Part shown: positions 47,451 through 59,429 of the stretch, piece by piece
Numbering within the stretch: the stretch's first letter is position 1
Layout of the letters: each line of letters begins with the position of its first letter
NCBI RefSeq assembly: GCF_963583255.1
Contig: NC_084806.1
Location: forward strand, 11,248,817-11,312,816
Length of the DNA stretch: 64,000 nt
Reading direction: 5' to 3'
Origin: Pyrus communis
Taxonomy: Eukaryota; Streptophyta; Magnoliopsida; Rosales; Rosaceae
The notes under the pieces: model-generated
The model's input: the letters and a program-made list of their open reading frames with translations, nothing else
Databases searched by the model: none
What the model was told of the DNA's origin: nothing
Position numbers and translations under genes: made by a program

Positions 47451-47806
47451 ACAAGGTCTCACAATGGACATAGCATAATCTTTTAATATTTGGACTTTCA
47501 AGCTAGAGAATAATCTATCAGTATAGCATATTAGAAAAGATTTATGCTAGAGAGATTAAATTTGTGGATAAAATTTGCAAACCAAATGATATGTCATCAA
47601 AAGAAAATGAGCATGTTTGTCAACGCATAAGGTCTCACAATGGACATAGCCTATTTTTTTTAACATTTAGGCTTTCAAGCTAGAGAATAATCTGTTAGTG
47701 TAGCATATTGGAAAAAAGTAATGTTAGAGAAACTAAAGTTGTAAACAAAATTTGCAAACTAAATTATATGTCACCAATAGGAAATGAGCACGTTTATCAA
47801 CGCATA
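47451..47806. repeat. 176-bp tandem repeat, two copies
   Basis: AAGGTCTCACAATGGACATAGC occurs near 47453 and 47629. Each unit continues through CTTTCAAGCTAGAGAATAATCT and AAAATTTGCAAAC to AATGAGCA and TATCAACGCATAAG or TGTCAACGCATAAG. A stub of a third unit starts at 47804. Confidence 0.85.
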
Positions 47807-49254
47807 AGTAATAATCAAATCATAAACTTTTATGTCATTTAGTTTACAAAATTGTGTCTACAAATTTAATTTCCTTAGCATTACTCATTAGAAAATCTGC
47901 ATGGATTAAAAATTAGGTTAAGAAAAAGCAATATACGTATATATATAGTAGTTTGCACCCACTGTAACATAATCATTGTAATGTTGATATGTTATAAGTG
48001 GATTATGTGCCTAACGTGACTTGAATAATACAATGTATATCAGAAGGATATCAAACTCAAGTTTTCAACATTGATTATATATATTTAATTAATTATAGAA
48101 AACGTAGGATTCGTACAATATAATTTGTGAGATCCTTAGACAGTGTCAGTGCATGCTAGATTAAAATTCATATCAGGATGTTGGTTTTTTTTTTTTTTTT
48201 TTTTTTCTTTTGAAGTATTTTTATTTGTATATCAAATGTGTTGCAGTGGAATCAATGTGTTACGAGTATTAATCCCATATCGAAAAAATAATGAATTTTA
48301 TATGTGCTTATAAATAACAAAATTACTTATTATGTTACCAATTTTTTATGATGAAACTCAACTTTCTTCACGTTGACATTAAAACAAGCACTTATCTCAA
48401 TAGTTCATCTACAATTAAAAAATGTCATCCTCGAAGGAGACTTCAAGACACTACTTATCCAAATTCTCCAACAAAAGCCTCAAGTTAGTATTTTTATGAA
48501 ATAGATATATAGAACCTGAATTACATTGTAACACACACGTTAGAGCTTGTTGAAGCTAACTTGGAAGATCAACGTGCATGCAAAAGTTGTAGGCTGTATC
48601 TTAGAAAATATCTTGGCCCATGAAATCATATCATAAGCAAAGTTCTAAAAGAAGTTAGGCATTAATTGGGCGGTGGACTGGGACTCAGCGCCTAAGCAAC
48701 GAGAGCCTAGGCAGATTTAAGTAAACTTATCTTATATATATATATATATCGTATAAGTAAATGCATGTTTATACTTAACAAATACATAATGGTGTTGGGA
48801 TACCTAAATTAAAAAAGACAATGACATATAGGTTAGAAAGTATTAGAACATATCAAAAACATGGGAAACCAGAATATAATGAGGTGTTTATCAAAATATT
48901 CAACAAGTCTTCTACAATTATTAAATAAAATAAAATGTAAAATGAAAGTTATCTAATCTTCTATCTAAGTGAGAGTCATGACCAAGTTGTTGCCTTAGTG
49001 GGTTTAGGCAGGCTAGGCGAACGTCTAGACATGTTAGGAGGATGCATAGGCTAGTACAGGTGAGTGCCTAAGCAAGTCTAAGTACTCTTTCAATTTTCAA
49101 ATGCACACGGATTAAGACGGTGATTTTTAGAACAGTGATCATAAGTGAGGTTTCTCGAATTTCAAGAATATTTTTCTAACATTAGTTTATCTTGCATAAA
49201 ATTTGAACTCATAACCTCTTTTAATCAAATAGAGCATGTGTGACACTAAATAAG

Positions 49255-49296
<42 letters not shown>

Positions 49297-49350
49297 GTGC
49301 TCCAAGTCAACAAATTAAGCAAATACCTTAAAAAACTATAGAATAATATT

Positions 49351-49387
<37 letters not shown>

Positions 49388-49610
49388 GAGAAACTAGAAA
49401 TGCATTCCACAACTAGGCAAAAGCCAAAGTACAAAAGGAAAGCCACAATTGGCTAACAAGTTTAACAAAATAAATAGGAGTAGAGAACACAAGGAGGCAC
49501 CAACACTACAAACCAAAGTATCATTCCCCACTCCAATAAACGCTAAAATAATATTACAATGTAAAGTACCTAGTCATTTCATAGTAACTAGTTCCTTCAT
49601 GTTAGTACAT
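47807..49610. other. AT-rich intergenic region
   Basis: No coding gene. A possible MITE lies at about 48640-49133, with GTTCTAAAA at the left end and its inverse TTTTAGAAC at the right, enclosing CCTAGGC/GCCTAAGC-rich sequence of a type common in plant short repeats. Two (TA)n microsatellites lie at 49258-49290 and 49354-49382. Confidence 0.45.
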
Positions 49611-49615
49611 GCTAT

Positions 49616-50460
49616 TGTAAACACAAAAATTCTGTAACGAATGAAACAAGAACACGTGTACAAAGTAGATTTGTATTGATGAATTTGTAGGGTTATAATC
49701 TTTGTTTACAACTTTTCTCTTATTCAGTCTTCAAATTTGATGTAGATGCGTAGGTTGTTGATCCAAAGGTTGCAATGACTTGATCTCAGACGAACAATTG
49801 AACGATTGCTTCAAGTTTTGAGCTTGAAACAGTGCGTGGATAGTCCTCACCTCTAGGTCGGCACAAGTGCTTATTGATTCTTCAAGGGAATGCTTTAACT
49901 TTGGTTGAAGGAAAGCTTCGGCTTTGGTTGTACGTTCTTCGAAAATAGCTCTGGCAGTGTATTAATCTTCAAAGATTTGGCAGAGGTTTTTCTTTTGTGA
50001 GAATTTCGGCCCTTCAATGTAGAAATTGTCCACCTGATGCTTGTCTTGGGACTTTGTATTTATAGACTTCTCAAAGCTTGCCTTTGGATGGATTTGGCTT
50101 TGATTTGTGTCTTGATTCTTCCATGGGAGAATTTAGGCATGTTTTGTGTCTTAATTTCAGCCACTTTCCTTTGCTTGGCCGAAATCTATAGATCTTTTTT
50201 GCCTATTTTGTGAGCAATCTTCAATTCTTGCTTGTTTTGTAAAGATGCTTTAGCTTTCTTTCCGGTTTTGGGAGCAATTTGGGCCCCTTGCCATTTTAAG
50301 GAGATTTCTTCCCCTTTGCCGCATTTTAGGAATGCTTTTGAGCTTCCTTTGCTTGATTTGTGCCATATGTTATTGATGATTTGTCCATTTGTGATGAGTC
50401 ATATGTTACGTGGAGCTTTGTGATGCATTATTTGCATGCAACGAAATTTACATGTCTACA
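49616..50460 (-). repeat. 3' LTR of the Tat-like element (845 bp)
   Basis: Ends TG...CA. Lies downstream of pol on the minus strand. Collinear with the right LTR except for an indel of about 140 bp near 49865. Confidence 0.9.
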
Positions 50461-50550
50461 AATGCCACCACTTTAAGGCGCGTTGTAGGCATGTGCTTGT
50501 CACATGTAGGAAACATGTTTTGAAGTCCTGCAATGTGAATGTTATATATC

Positions 50551-50850
50551 AAGGGTCGTCGAGACTTGATCTTGAATTAGTTTGCTTCTTCTAGGGCCGT
50601 GAAGGCGTATTTCTTGAACGAAACATTTCTTCAAGGGTCGTTGAGGCATATTTCTTGAATTGAAATGATGAAATTCTGCAAGGGCCGTTGAGGCGTATTT
50701 CTTGGACGAAACATTTCTTTAAGGACCGTTGAGGCTTGGTCTTGAATGAAATGGAAATTTTCTTCAAGGGTCGTAGAGGCTTAATTTTGTATGAAATGAA
50801 AATTTAATTCAAGGGCTGTAGAGGCTTGATCTTGAATGAAAATTTTGAAA
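50551..50850. repeat. Minisatellite, seven units of 40-47 bp
   Basis: AAGGGYCGTNGAGGC-type starts occur at about 50551, 50593, 50633, 50680, 50721, 50766 and 50811, each followed by TTGATCTTGAAT or TATTTCTTGAAC. It lies between the 3' LTR and the nested MULE. Confidence 0.85.
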
Positions 50851-51532
50851 ATGGATAAATTGACACATACTTATTGTGCGTATTGATTTTCCATAATTTT
50901 TTACAAAATACATTTGGTGTATTTTGAGGCTTGAATTTTGTCCTTGTGGGTGTGGGAAAAAATGCTTTTTCCTTCCTTAAGTAAGAGCCTCCTTCAATTT
51001 TGGCAATGAGGGTGATTTCCTTCAAGGTTTTGGAAAGCTTTAATTCTTGTCCTTGGGTAAGTAGGATTTGCATTTTTTTTTTTTCTTCCCTTTCTTTTTC
51101 CATGGCAAAAGGGTGTTTTTCCCTTTTGGTTTGGGAAACTTGAAGACTTGTCCTTGCTTTGGAGGGATTTCCTTTTGTATTTTGGCAAGGAAAGGTACTT
51201 TCCTTTGATGTTTTAGAAATTTTAAAGCCCTTTCCTTATTTCTTTGTTTCCTTTTCTTCTCTTTGCTGATTTTGTTGCAAAAACATCATGTTTTTTTTTC
51301 TCTTTGTGCCGAAATCAGCTTGCCCTTTTTTTGCTTGGAATTTGCTTCCTTCTTGCAGTTGGAATGTGCTTCCTTCTTTTGATTTTCCTTTTGCTATTTG
51401 CTATGTATTCTCCCTATAGCATTAGGAAGCAATTGACCCTTATTTATAGGACAATTGGGTGTGTGTTTTTGTCACAACCTTGTTGTGTGCACCGTTCTTG
51501 CTGCTATCGTGGGTGCTACTTGAAGTTTTTGG

Positions 51533-51952
51533 GGTAATTACAAAAAACTACCTCAACTATTGGGTCATTAACAGTTTCATACCTCGTCTTTAAAAAGTTT
51601 CAATGTCATACTATATCTTTCGAATTTGTTGCAATGTCATACCTTCTGTCAGTTGATTGTCAATTCCTCTGTTAAATGCTGACGTGGCATGAGGCAGGGT
51701 CCATTTTTTATTAAAAATTAAATAAAATATTATTAAAAACACAAAAAAATATTTAAAAAATTAAATAAATATTAACTAAATATTAAAAAAATTAAATTAA
51801 AAATAAAAAAAAATAAAAAAAAAACCCAACCTCCTACAACCCAGAAGAAGAAAAAAAAAAAAAAAAACCAAAACCAGAGCCCAACCCGCAACCCATCCTC
51901 CACCTCCTCCGCGCACCTATCTTTCCCATCTTCCCCCCTTTCACCCGCAACC

Positions 51953-51986
<34 letters not shown>

Positions 51987-52067
51987 AAAACCCATCTTCT
52001 TCTTCTAGGTTGCAGGTTAGGTGAAGGACAAGGGGGTTGGGTTGTGGGGGGGGGGGGCAATGAATTG

Positions 52068-52105
<38 letters not shown>

Positions 52106-52976
52106 CTTCTTCTTCTTCTTTCTGGGTTGTAGGGGGTTGGGTTTGGGATGGGGTGGGGGGGGGACGAACTGGGTTTGGTTTGGGGGTTTTTTTTTTTTAA
52201 TTCTTTTTCTTCTTCTTTCTCTTCCTCCTTCTTCTTCTTTCTGGGTTACAGGGGGTTGGGTTTATTGGGGGGGGGGGGGGGACGAACTGGTTTGGTTTGG
52301 GTGTTTTTTATTTTTATTTTTCTTCTTCTTCTTCTTCTTCTTCTTCTTCTTCTTCTTCTTCTTCTTCTTCTTCTTCTTCTTGGGTTGTAGGGGGTTGGGT
52401 TTGTTTTTTTTTTGGGGGGTGGGGGTACGAACTAGGTTTGGTTTGGTTCTTTTTTTTTTTTTTTTTTTTTGTTTCTTCTTCTTCTTCATCCTTATTTTTT
52501 TTTTCTGGGTTGGGGTTTGTGGGCGCGGAGGTCGCCGGGGGAGGGGGGAATGAACTGGATTTGGTTTGGGTTTTTTTTTTTTTTTTTTTCCTTCTTCTTC
52601 TTTCTGGGTTGCAGGGGGTTGGTTTTGTTAGGGGGGACGAACTGGGTTTAGTTTGGGTTTTTTTTTTCCTTTCTTTTTTTTCTTCTTCTTCTTCTTCCTC
52701 ATCCTTCTTCTTCTTCTTCTTCTTCTTCTGGGTTGCAGGGGGTTGGTTTTTTATTTATTTATTTTTAGTTTTTAATAATATTTTATTAGTTTTTAATAGA
52801 AAGTGTGTCACGTCACACGCCATGTCAGCATTTAATAGAGGAATTGATAGACAACTGACAGAAGGTATGACATTGCAACAAATTCGAAAGATACAGTATG
52901 ACATTGAAATTTTTTAAAGACGAGGTATGAAATTGTTAATGACCCAATAGTTGAGGTAGTTTTTTGTAATTCACCC
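51533..52976. mobile_element. Mutator-like element nested in the Tat retrotransposon
   Basis: AAGTTTTTG lies at 51524-51532 and 52977-52985, a perfect 9-bp target duplication. The inverted arms of about 260 bp start GGGTAATTACAAAAAACTAC (left) and GGGTGAATTACAAAAAACTA (right, inverted) and include GTCATTAAC, CATACCTCGTCTTTAAAAA and CAATGTCATAC. There is no transposase; the interior is a G/T-rich minisatellite. Same TIR family as 21253-22767. Confidence 0.9.
52010..52745. repeat. G-rich/T-rich minisatellite inside the MULE
   Basis: Units of roughly 95-140 bp begin CTGGGTTGCAGGGGGTTGG (about 52122, 52241, 52381, 52506, 52600, 52728). They continue GACGAACTGGGTTTGGTTTGG, then a poly-T run, then a (TTC)n run. 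The TTC run at 52320-52380 is about 20 units long. Long frames here encode Phe or Ser runs and are artefacts of the repeat. Confidence 0.9.
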
Positions 52977-53396
52977 AAGTTTTTGTAGTGCTTCACTTTT
53001 TACCGTGTGGTGCTGTGCAAAAAACTGTAATGGTGTTACGCCATGTAGTGCCTTTTGGTCGTAGTTTTCTCTTGATGATGATGTTGTTGTACAGTGCAAG
53101 AAACTGCTTGCGTAATCGTTGCGGGGTTGCATAGTGCGATTGCGTGCTACTGTAGCGTGCTTTGAAGGACCATCTTGTAGTTGCCCTCTTTGTTGTGCTG
53201 CACAAGCTTTGTGGCTAATTTCTTTTCGTCGTTGTGACTTTGTTATCATCATCCTTCAACACTCACGAGGTTTATCTCCCATGTCTTTTTCTTTAGTAAA
53301 GAAATTTTTTTTTTCTTTCTTTTTTTCTTGTCGTTCCACCTTGTGCTTTGTCTTTTTTTTTATTTTTTTTATTTTTTATTTTTACTTGTTGCAGCC

Positions 53397-54100
53397 ATGG
53401 TATTTTTCAAGTGCTTTAAGAGCAATACCATCACTATTCTTACGAAGGAAGGTGACTCGCAAGATAGGGGAACGGTGTTGAAACTTTATGCGTCGTTAAC
53501 TGGCCCTAAGGAGCTTGTTCTTCCTGCGAAAGACAACTCGATGCATATCAAGTCATGGTCTTTTGAAGTATCTTAGGAGGTGATAGTTTTGGTCGACCAA
53601 ATACGAAAAAGACGGCGTGTACATCAAGGATTCTTATCTTGAATCCTTCGCACCATGTTTGTGACAATCCACTAGCTTCGTTTAAGCTTCTCAGCGATCG
53701 CATCCACAGTGGAGCTATGACTTGGAATAGCACCTTGTCGACTACTGGAGAAACCATCTTTGCTGAGTTTTACTGGGAGTGGCTTGAAGATGTCTTGAGT
53801 CGATCCAAAGATGTGCTTACTAACATGGGCCTTTATCATGTTGTATACGCATCATTGTTTATTTATGATCATCATCTTTCCGTCCTTCGTGCATTCTTTT
53901 AGCATGGTGTTTAGCAACCAACACACTTCACACGGCTCAAGGGAATATGTCAATTTCATTTTGGGATCTCCACAAGATAAGAGGTTTGCCGATCCATGGT
54001 AAGTTTTGTGATGAGGTTGTTCCTAGCATGGTGGAATTTTCTCATTGCAATAGCCAAGGATTGCATGCGAGTTGCTGCTATTTGTTTTGTCGTACACAGT
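53397..54100 (+). pseudogene. Plant mobile domain (PMD, aminotransferase-like) ORF, antisense to gag-pol, broken
   Basis: Starting at ATG 53397 the plus strand encodes FKSNTITILTKEGDSQDR, and after a stop at 53574-53576 and frame changes NPSHHVCDNPLASFKLLSD, EFYWEWLEDVLSRSKDVL, GLYHVVYASLFIYDHH and finally MSISFWDLHKIRGLPIHGKF. The last block is the signature of the plant mobile domain, known from MAIN/MAIL proteins and from transposable elements. The original reading frame is split over at least three frames and the C-terminal half is missing, replaced by short repeats from about 54100. Its strand is opposite to gag-pol and it lies between the integrase and the 3' LTR, where antisense extra ORFs are known in plant Tat-lineage elements. 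Confidence 0.75.
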
Positions 54101-54290
54101 TGCGGGCTAGGAACGTTAGGTGTCACATTTTAAGCTTGTGTGAACAAGGAGCATTGGGTGTTGCCTTTTAAGCTTGTGCAAACAATGAGCATTGTTGCAT
54201 TGTGCAGTTTAGGCTCGTGCAGGTGAGGAGCTTTGTGCCATGTGCAATTTAGACTCATGCAGACAAGGAGCATTGCTTGTTTAGTTTAGG
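54100..54290 (+). repeat. Four-unit tandem repeat of about 40 bp
   Basis: Units contain TTTAAGCTTGTGTGAACAAG and end GAGCATTG; variants are TTTAGGCTCGTGCAGGTGAG and TTTAGACTCATGCAGACAAG. Directly follows the truncated PMD ORF. Confidence 0.8.
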
Positions 54291-54390
54291 GGTAGTAACG
54301 TTTCAAGAATCTTCCATTGATGGGGCTAATCTTTAAGTCGTCTTCTGCCATGATTAAGTAGGCGTCATTGGTGTAGACCTCCTGTATTAC

Positions 54391-57300
54391 TTAAGGTCCA
54401 TCCCATTTTGATGTGAACTTGCTTTTTGTCTTGTGAGTTGTGATGATAGGCCTTCGTAATGCCAAGACAAGATCTCCAGTTTGGAAAGACCTTGGGCGAT
54501 CATTCTTGTTGAATACCTTAGATAGCCGTACTTGGTAGCATTCCAAATGTTGTTGAGCTTCAAGCCTTCTTTCGTCGAGTGCTTCCAACTCTTGAAGTCG
54601 TAGCTTTACATTTTCCTCTTCAGTCAATCCTCCTTGTATAGCCATCCTTAATGAGGGGATTTAACTATCGGGCGGTAAAACAACTTCCACACCATATACG
54701 AAAGAATAAGGTGTAACTTGGGTAGGAGTCATATGTGTCGTCTTATATGCCCAAAGTGCTTCGCTTATTCTTTCGTGCCAGTCTCTCTTTGTTTGGCCGA
54801 TCACATTCTTCAAGAGGTTGCACAACGTTTTGTTGAATTCTTCCGCAAGACCATTGACCGGAGCATGATACATAGAAGACTTGTGCTGCTTGAATTTGTA
54901 TTTCTCCCAAAGCTCGTCCATGAGTCAGTTAGAGAACTGTTTTTCGTTGTCAGTGATGTTGTAGCGAGGCACACTATATCGGTGGATGATATGCTTCTTG
55001 ATGAAACAGATGACAGTTTCCTTCTTGACTTCCCTTAGGGGTTCGGCTTCAACCCACTTGGAAAAGTAATCTGTTACGGCTAAGATGTGGACTTCTCCTG
55101 TAGATGACTTTGGTATGATTGGTCATACGACGTCCAATCCCTATGCATCAAACAACCATGAAGCAATTGTAGGGTGTAATGGTTCAAGTGGTTGATGTAT
55201 AAAGTTGGCATGGAATTGGCAAGCTTGGCACATTTTGGCATACTCTAGGAATCCTTCACCATGCTTGGCCAGTAGTAACTCATTCTTTTGAGTTGGAAAT
55301 GTAACTTTGGTTTATACTAATGTGCCCCGCATACGCCTGAGTGTGCTTCTTCCATAGCTTGATTGGTTTCTTCCTCACCTAGGCTTCTTAGAAGTACTCT
55401 TTCAAAAGAACGTCGGTAAAGTGTTCTTTTGTAGTAGAGGAAACAAGGTGCTCATCGACTTATTTCAGAGCGGTGTCTATGATCGTTTGGAAGCTTTCCA
55501 TGCTTCAAGTAGTTGATCAACGGTTGTCTTCACTTTTCAATGTCAACTGGAAGTACTGAGATGACGTTTGTATCATCCAATAGCATTTCAGTGACGAGCA
55601 GGATCACCCATCTTTGGCAAACTGTCACGTTCGCAGCTTCGTCTTCTTGAGTTGCTAGCCGAAAGTATGGAACAAGATCATCTTTCGTCACTTCATATTC
55701 AGTCAAGAGTTGATTGATTATGAGCTTGGAGTCCCTATACACTACTAGCATTGTCATTTCTATGTCGATTACCATTTGGAGTCCAATGATTAGTGCTTGG
55801 TACTCAACGACGTTATTGGAGCATAGTTCACTTAGTCATAAGGAATAGGGTAATACTTGTCTTTGTGACGACATGAAAACTACTCCTACCCCTGCTCTGT
55901 CCATTCATGCGGATCCGTAAAAGAATATTGTCCATGTCAGCATGTCATCTAAGATTTTCTAATCGGCTAGGATTGGATGGTCAGCAAGAAAATCTGCTAG
56001 GGCTTGTCCCTTGACGGCTTTAGCTAGGACGTAGATGATCTCATATTATTAAGAAGCAAAGCCTATTTAGTTAGTCACCCTGTCATAATAGGTTTGGACA
56101 TAACGTACTTAATTGGGTCAGTTTTAGCAACCAAGTGGATGGTGTAAGCATGCATGTAGTGTCTTAGCTTTTGGACAGTAAAGACTAGGGCAAGGTACTT
56201 CTTCTCGATCGGTGAATAGTTAACCTCGGCACCAATGAGAGTTCTACTTAGGTAATAGAGTGCTCTTTCTTTATGGTCTTCATTTTGTTGTGCCAAAAAT
56301 GCTCTAATAAAACCTTCTTGTGCGGCAATGTATATGATGAGCGGCTTTCCAGGCACGAGAGCTTTTAAGACATATGGCTTGCTAGGTACCTTTTTATGCT
56401 CACAAAGGCATTGGGACATGCGTCATCCCATATAAACGGAGCACCTTTCTTCATGAGTCGAGTGAAGGGTTTATAGTGTCCAGCGAGGTTGGAGATGAAG
56501 CATTTAATGAAGACTAGCCGCCCTTGTAGACTTTTTAGCTCGTTTAAGTTCCTTGGTTCGGGCATGCTTTAGATGGCTTTGATCTTTGATTGGTCTACTT
56601 CAATGCCATGGTGTTTGACGATGAAGCAAAGGAGCTTCCCAGAAGTGACGCCAAATGCACACTTCAACGGGTTCATTTTAAGGTTGTAGTGTCGTAGTTT
56701 GTTGAACACCATTCATAAATCCTTAAAATGATCAGATCTCTTTTTGGTCTTGACAACTACGTCTTCCACGTAACATTCTATGTTTTTATGTAACATGTTG
56801 TTGAAGATTTTCTGCATTTTGCGTTGATACATAGCTCCAGCATTCTTCAAACCAAAGCCCATTACCTTGTAGCAGTAAATACCTTTTGGAATGCGGAAGG
56901 TTGTTAGTTCCTCGTCTTCAAGAGCCATGCAAATTTGATTGTATCCAAATGAGCCATCCATGAATGATAGTACCTCGTGGCCAATGGTTATGTCCACCAT
57001 GATTTCGATGATCGGTAAGGGAAAGTCATCATTCGGGCAAGCATCATTGAGGTCGCGGAAATCTATGCAAACATGTATTTGTCTAGATTTCTTAAGGACA
57101 ATGACGATGTTGGAAATCCATTTAGGGTATTGCACCACTCGAATGAAGCCTGGTTCAATTAGCTTGTCAATTCTGACCTCAATTTATGAGATAAGCTCGG
57201 ATCGATATCGATTTTGAGTTTGCTTTATCGGTCACATTCCAGTCTTGACTGTAAGATAATGCACGACGATGGTAGGGCTAAGGCCAATCATTTCTTTGTT

Positions 57301-59310
57301 GGTCCAAACAAAGACATCTTTGTACTCCATATGGTAGCATTTCTTGATCTTGTCCGCACTTAGTAGTACACTTACGAAGATAGGCTTTGGTTCCTCGCTT
57401 GTGCCTAAGTTGAGCTCTTGAGATCATTAACTGTGGCTTGCCTCCCATCCTCAAGCTGTGGTAGTGCAGCAGTGAAGTCTTCCTCGGGGATCTCGTCTTC
57501 TTTGTCTTCTTGGATTGTGATGTGGAAGATGTCTTGGACCTCATTTTCAGTGTTGTCCTTTTGGGCTTATTGGTGTGAAGATTGGCCAGTGTGGATGATG
57601 GTGCACCTCTTTACCTTCAGTTGTCCTTTTGTGTCAACTTCCAAGGTTGCTTGGTGCTTTATCCTTAAAAGAATTGAGCTTCGAACATCGTCTTTTGCTG
57701 CTAGACCATCGAGCTTTTCTTCTTTTGGCATTGTTTTCCTCTTTCTAGACGGCTACTTGGTTTCTTCAAGTCTTTCCAAGGCTAACTGTCATGGATGAGA
57801 GCTAGCCGTATTGCTTTGTTTCTTAGGTTTTGACAACCTTTCGAAAACAGAGTTTTAGGGTGTTAGCGTGTTATGCCGCTTGAAGACGGAAGTTCGGTCT
57901 TGACCACCAATGCAATCAAATGCCGAAATTCTGAGGTTTAAACGATTCAGCCTATCAAAGACTGACGTTCGAGGGGTAGGTTTAGGCTCCTATTGATTTT
58001 GTTTAAGGCTTTTACTGATGTGTTGAGCACTAACATCTTTCGCTTTGCTTGAAATCTTTACAGTGTATTTGGTGTGAAGCGAAGTCCAACTTTGTTGTTG
58101 TCAACTCCGTAACCACGCTCCTTCAACTTCTTTTGAGTCTCAGTAAGGTCACGTTCTTTGTCATTAACATTGTTTACATTCTTCTTTCCAAGATTTAAAG
58201 AAAAGGCAAAATTGTACCCAACCTTTGACATGAGTCTGTAGGCGTTTGGTTCGAAACCTTCTTCGATTCTCTTGGTTGGAAGAGAGCTTAGTTCTGCCTC
58301 CTTTGGCAGAGGTTTTATGAAACCTTGTGGTGGTTTTGAAACTTTAGCGTTGCCTAGCTGTGTTAGAGGTAAAACTGCATTTGTCTTGAACAACTTTACA
58401 TCGTCCTTGTCCAGCTGTGTGTCGACTTTGCTTATTCCAGTTTCGAATAGGGATTGCCTATTCTTTCTTCTCGACATTGGGATGTATCGGAAGACGGTTA
58501 TGTTTGGTCCTTTTGAGGGCGTCACAGTCCATTTAATTGTTGTTGGCTTAGAAAGCTCATCGTCATTTTTGCTTGAAGATGGCACAACTTCCCTTTCTTA
58601 TTTCTTGGGCACGGCTTGCCACTCTTGTTTCTTTGGTGCAACTTTGCTTGTGGATTTGATTTCTTTTGGAAGAGCTTAGGGGCACCATATCTTCATCCAT
58701 GTAAAACTTGGCATCCACAAAGTGTGATTCGGGTTTGGTGAATGGCTTAATGTCGTCTTGTATTACCTTTACTCATTCTCGGTAGAACTTCAAGCATTGA
58801 TGAAGAATGGATGACACTACTCCATTCCTATGGATCCAAAGCCTTAATGAGAGCAAGCTGTAGGAAGTTATTGCATCAATCACATGGAATAGAGTGCTTG
58901 ATTTGAGTTCACCAATGGTCATCTCTACTCGGATCATGCGCATCGCTCTTTGTCCTCCTTGGTTAAAACCTTGGATTAGGAAGCGGCTTCGGGATAGTTC
59001 ATCCACCTTGATGCCGATTGTGGTCATTGTTGACTTTGGCATGTTTATGGCCAAACCATCATCCACAAGCATACGGTTGACTTTGTGTTTCCTTACCTAC
59101 CCAGAGACGAAGAGATGACGGTTGTGAAGCTTTGATCCCAGCAGCAAGTCTTTGTCAGTGAAGTTGATTGCGTCATGGATGGCACAACAAGTGGCATACT
59201 CATATGGCCAAAGTTTCAAGCCTTTATCATTGTTTTCTTGTACTTCGTGGTTTTCGAGACTCACCAAGACCGCTACTAGTATTTTTTGCATCTCCTTGGG
59301 CAATAGTAGT
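54391..59310 (-). pseudogene. Gypsy pol region: protease, RT, RNase H, second RNase H, integrase (broken)
   Basis: In minus-strand order: an aspartic protease remnant (59300-58773, active-site region reads VDDGLAIN); a linker with the frame 58585-58058; reverse transcriptase (57138-56713: CIDFRDLNDACPNDDFPLP, SFMDGSFGYNQI); RT connection (56565-56365); RNase H (56419-56075: YYLSRTLIGAEVNYSPIEKK); a second RNase H-like segment (55775-55530: VVYRDSKLIINQLLTEYEV); integrase with a zinc-finger half (MCQACQFHANFIHQP), a core glutamate region (NGLAEEFNKTL) and a C-terminal piece (54645-54391: FQTGDLVLALRR). Many stops and shifts separate them. The reverse transcriptase catalytic box reads YVED rather than YVDD. 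Confidence 0.88.
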
Positions 59311-59429
59311 GCTTCCTCAATGCTAAAGTATGTTGGCAGACTTTTTTTAGGAGTGAGGGTCTTCTCTTCCTCGATGCCAAGAACTTATCCTTTTTAGGGT
59401 TCTTCTATTTCTACTTCAACCATATGACA

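Noticed and set aside
47451..47806. CRISPR-like or array interpretation of direct repeats
   Set aside because: A two-unit 176-bp tandem duplication without short repeats and unique spacers, in a plant nuclear setting; no cas genes.
52044..52917. Long Phe-, Ser- and Leu-rich frames
   Set aside because: Produced by poly-T, TTC and G runs of the minisatellite within the MULE.
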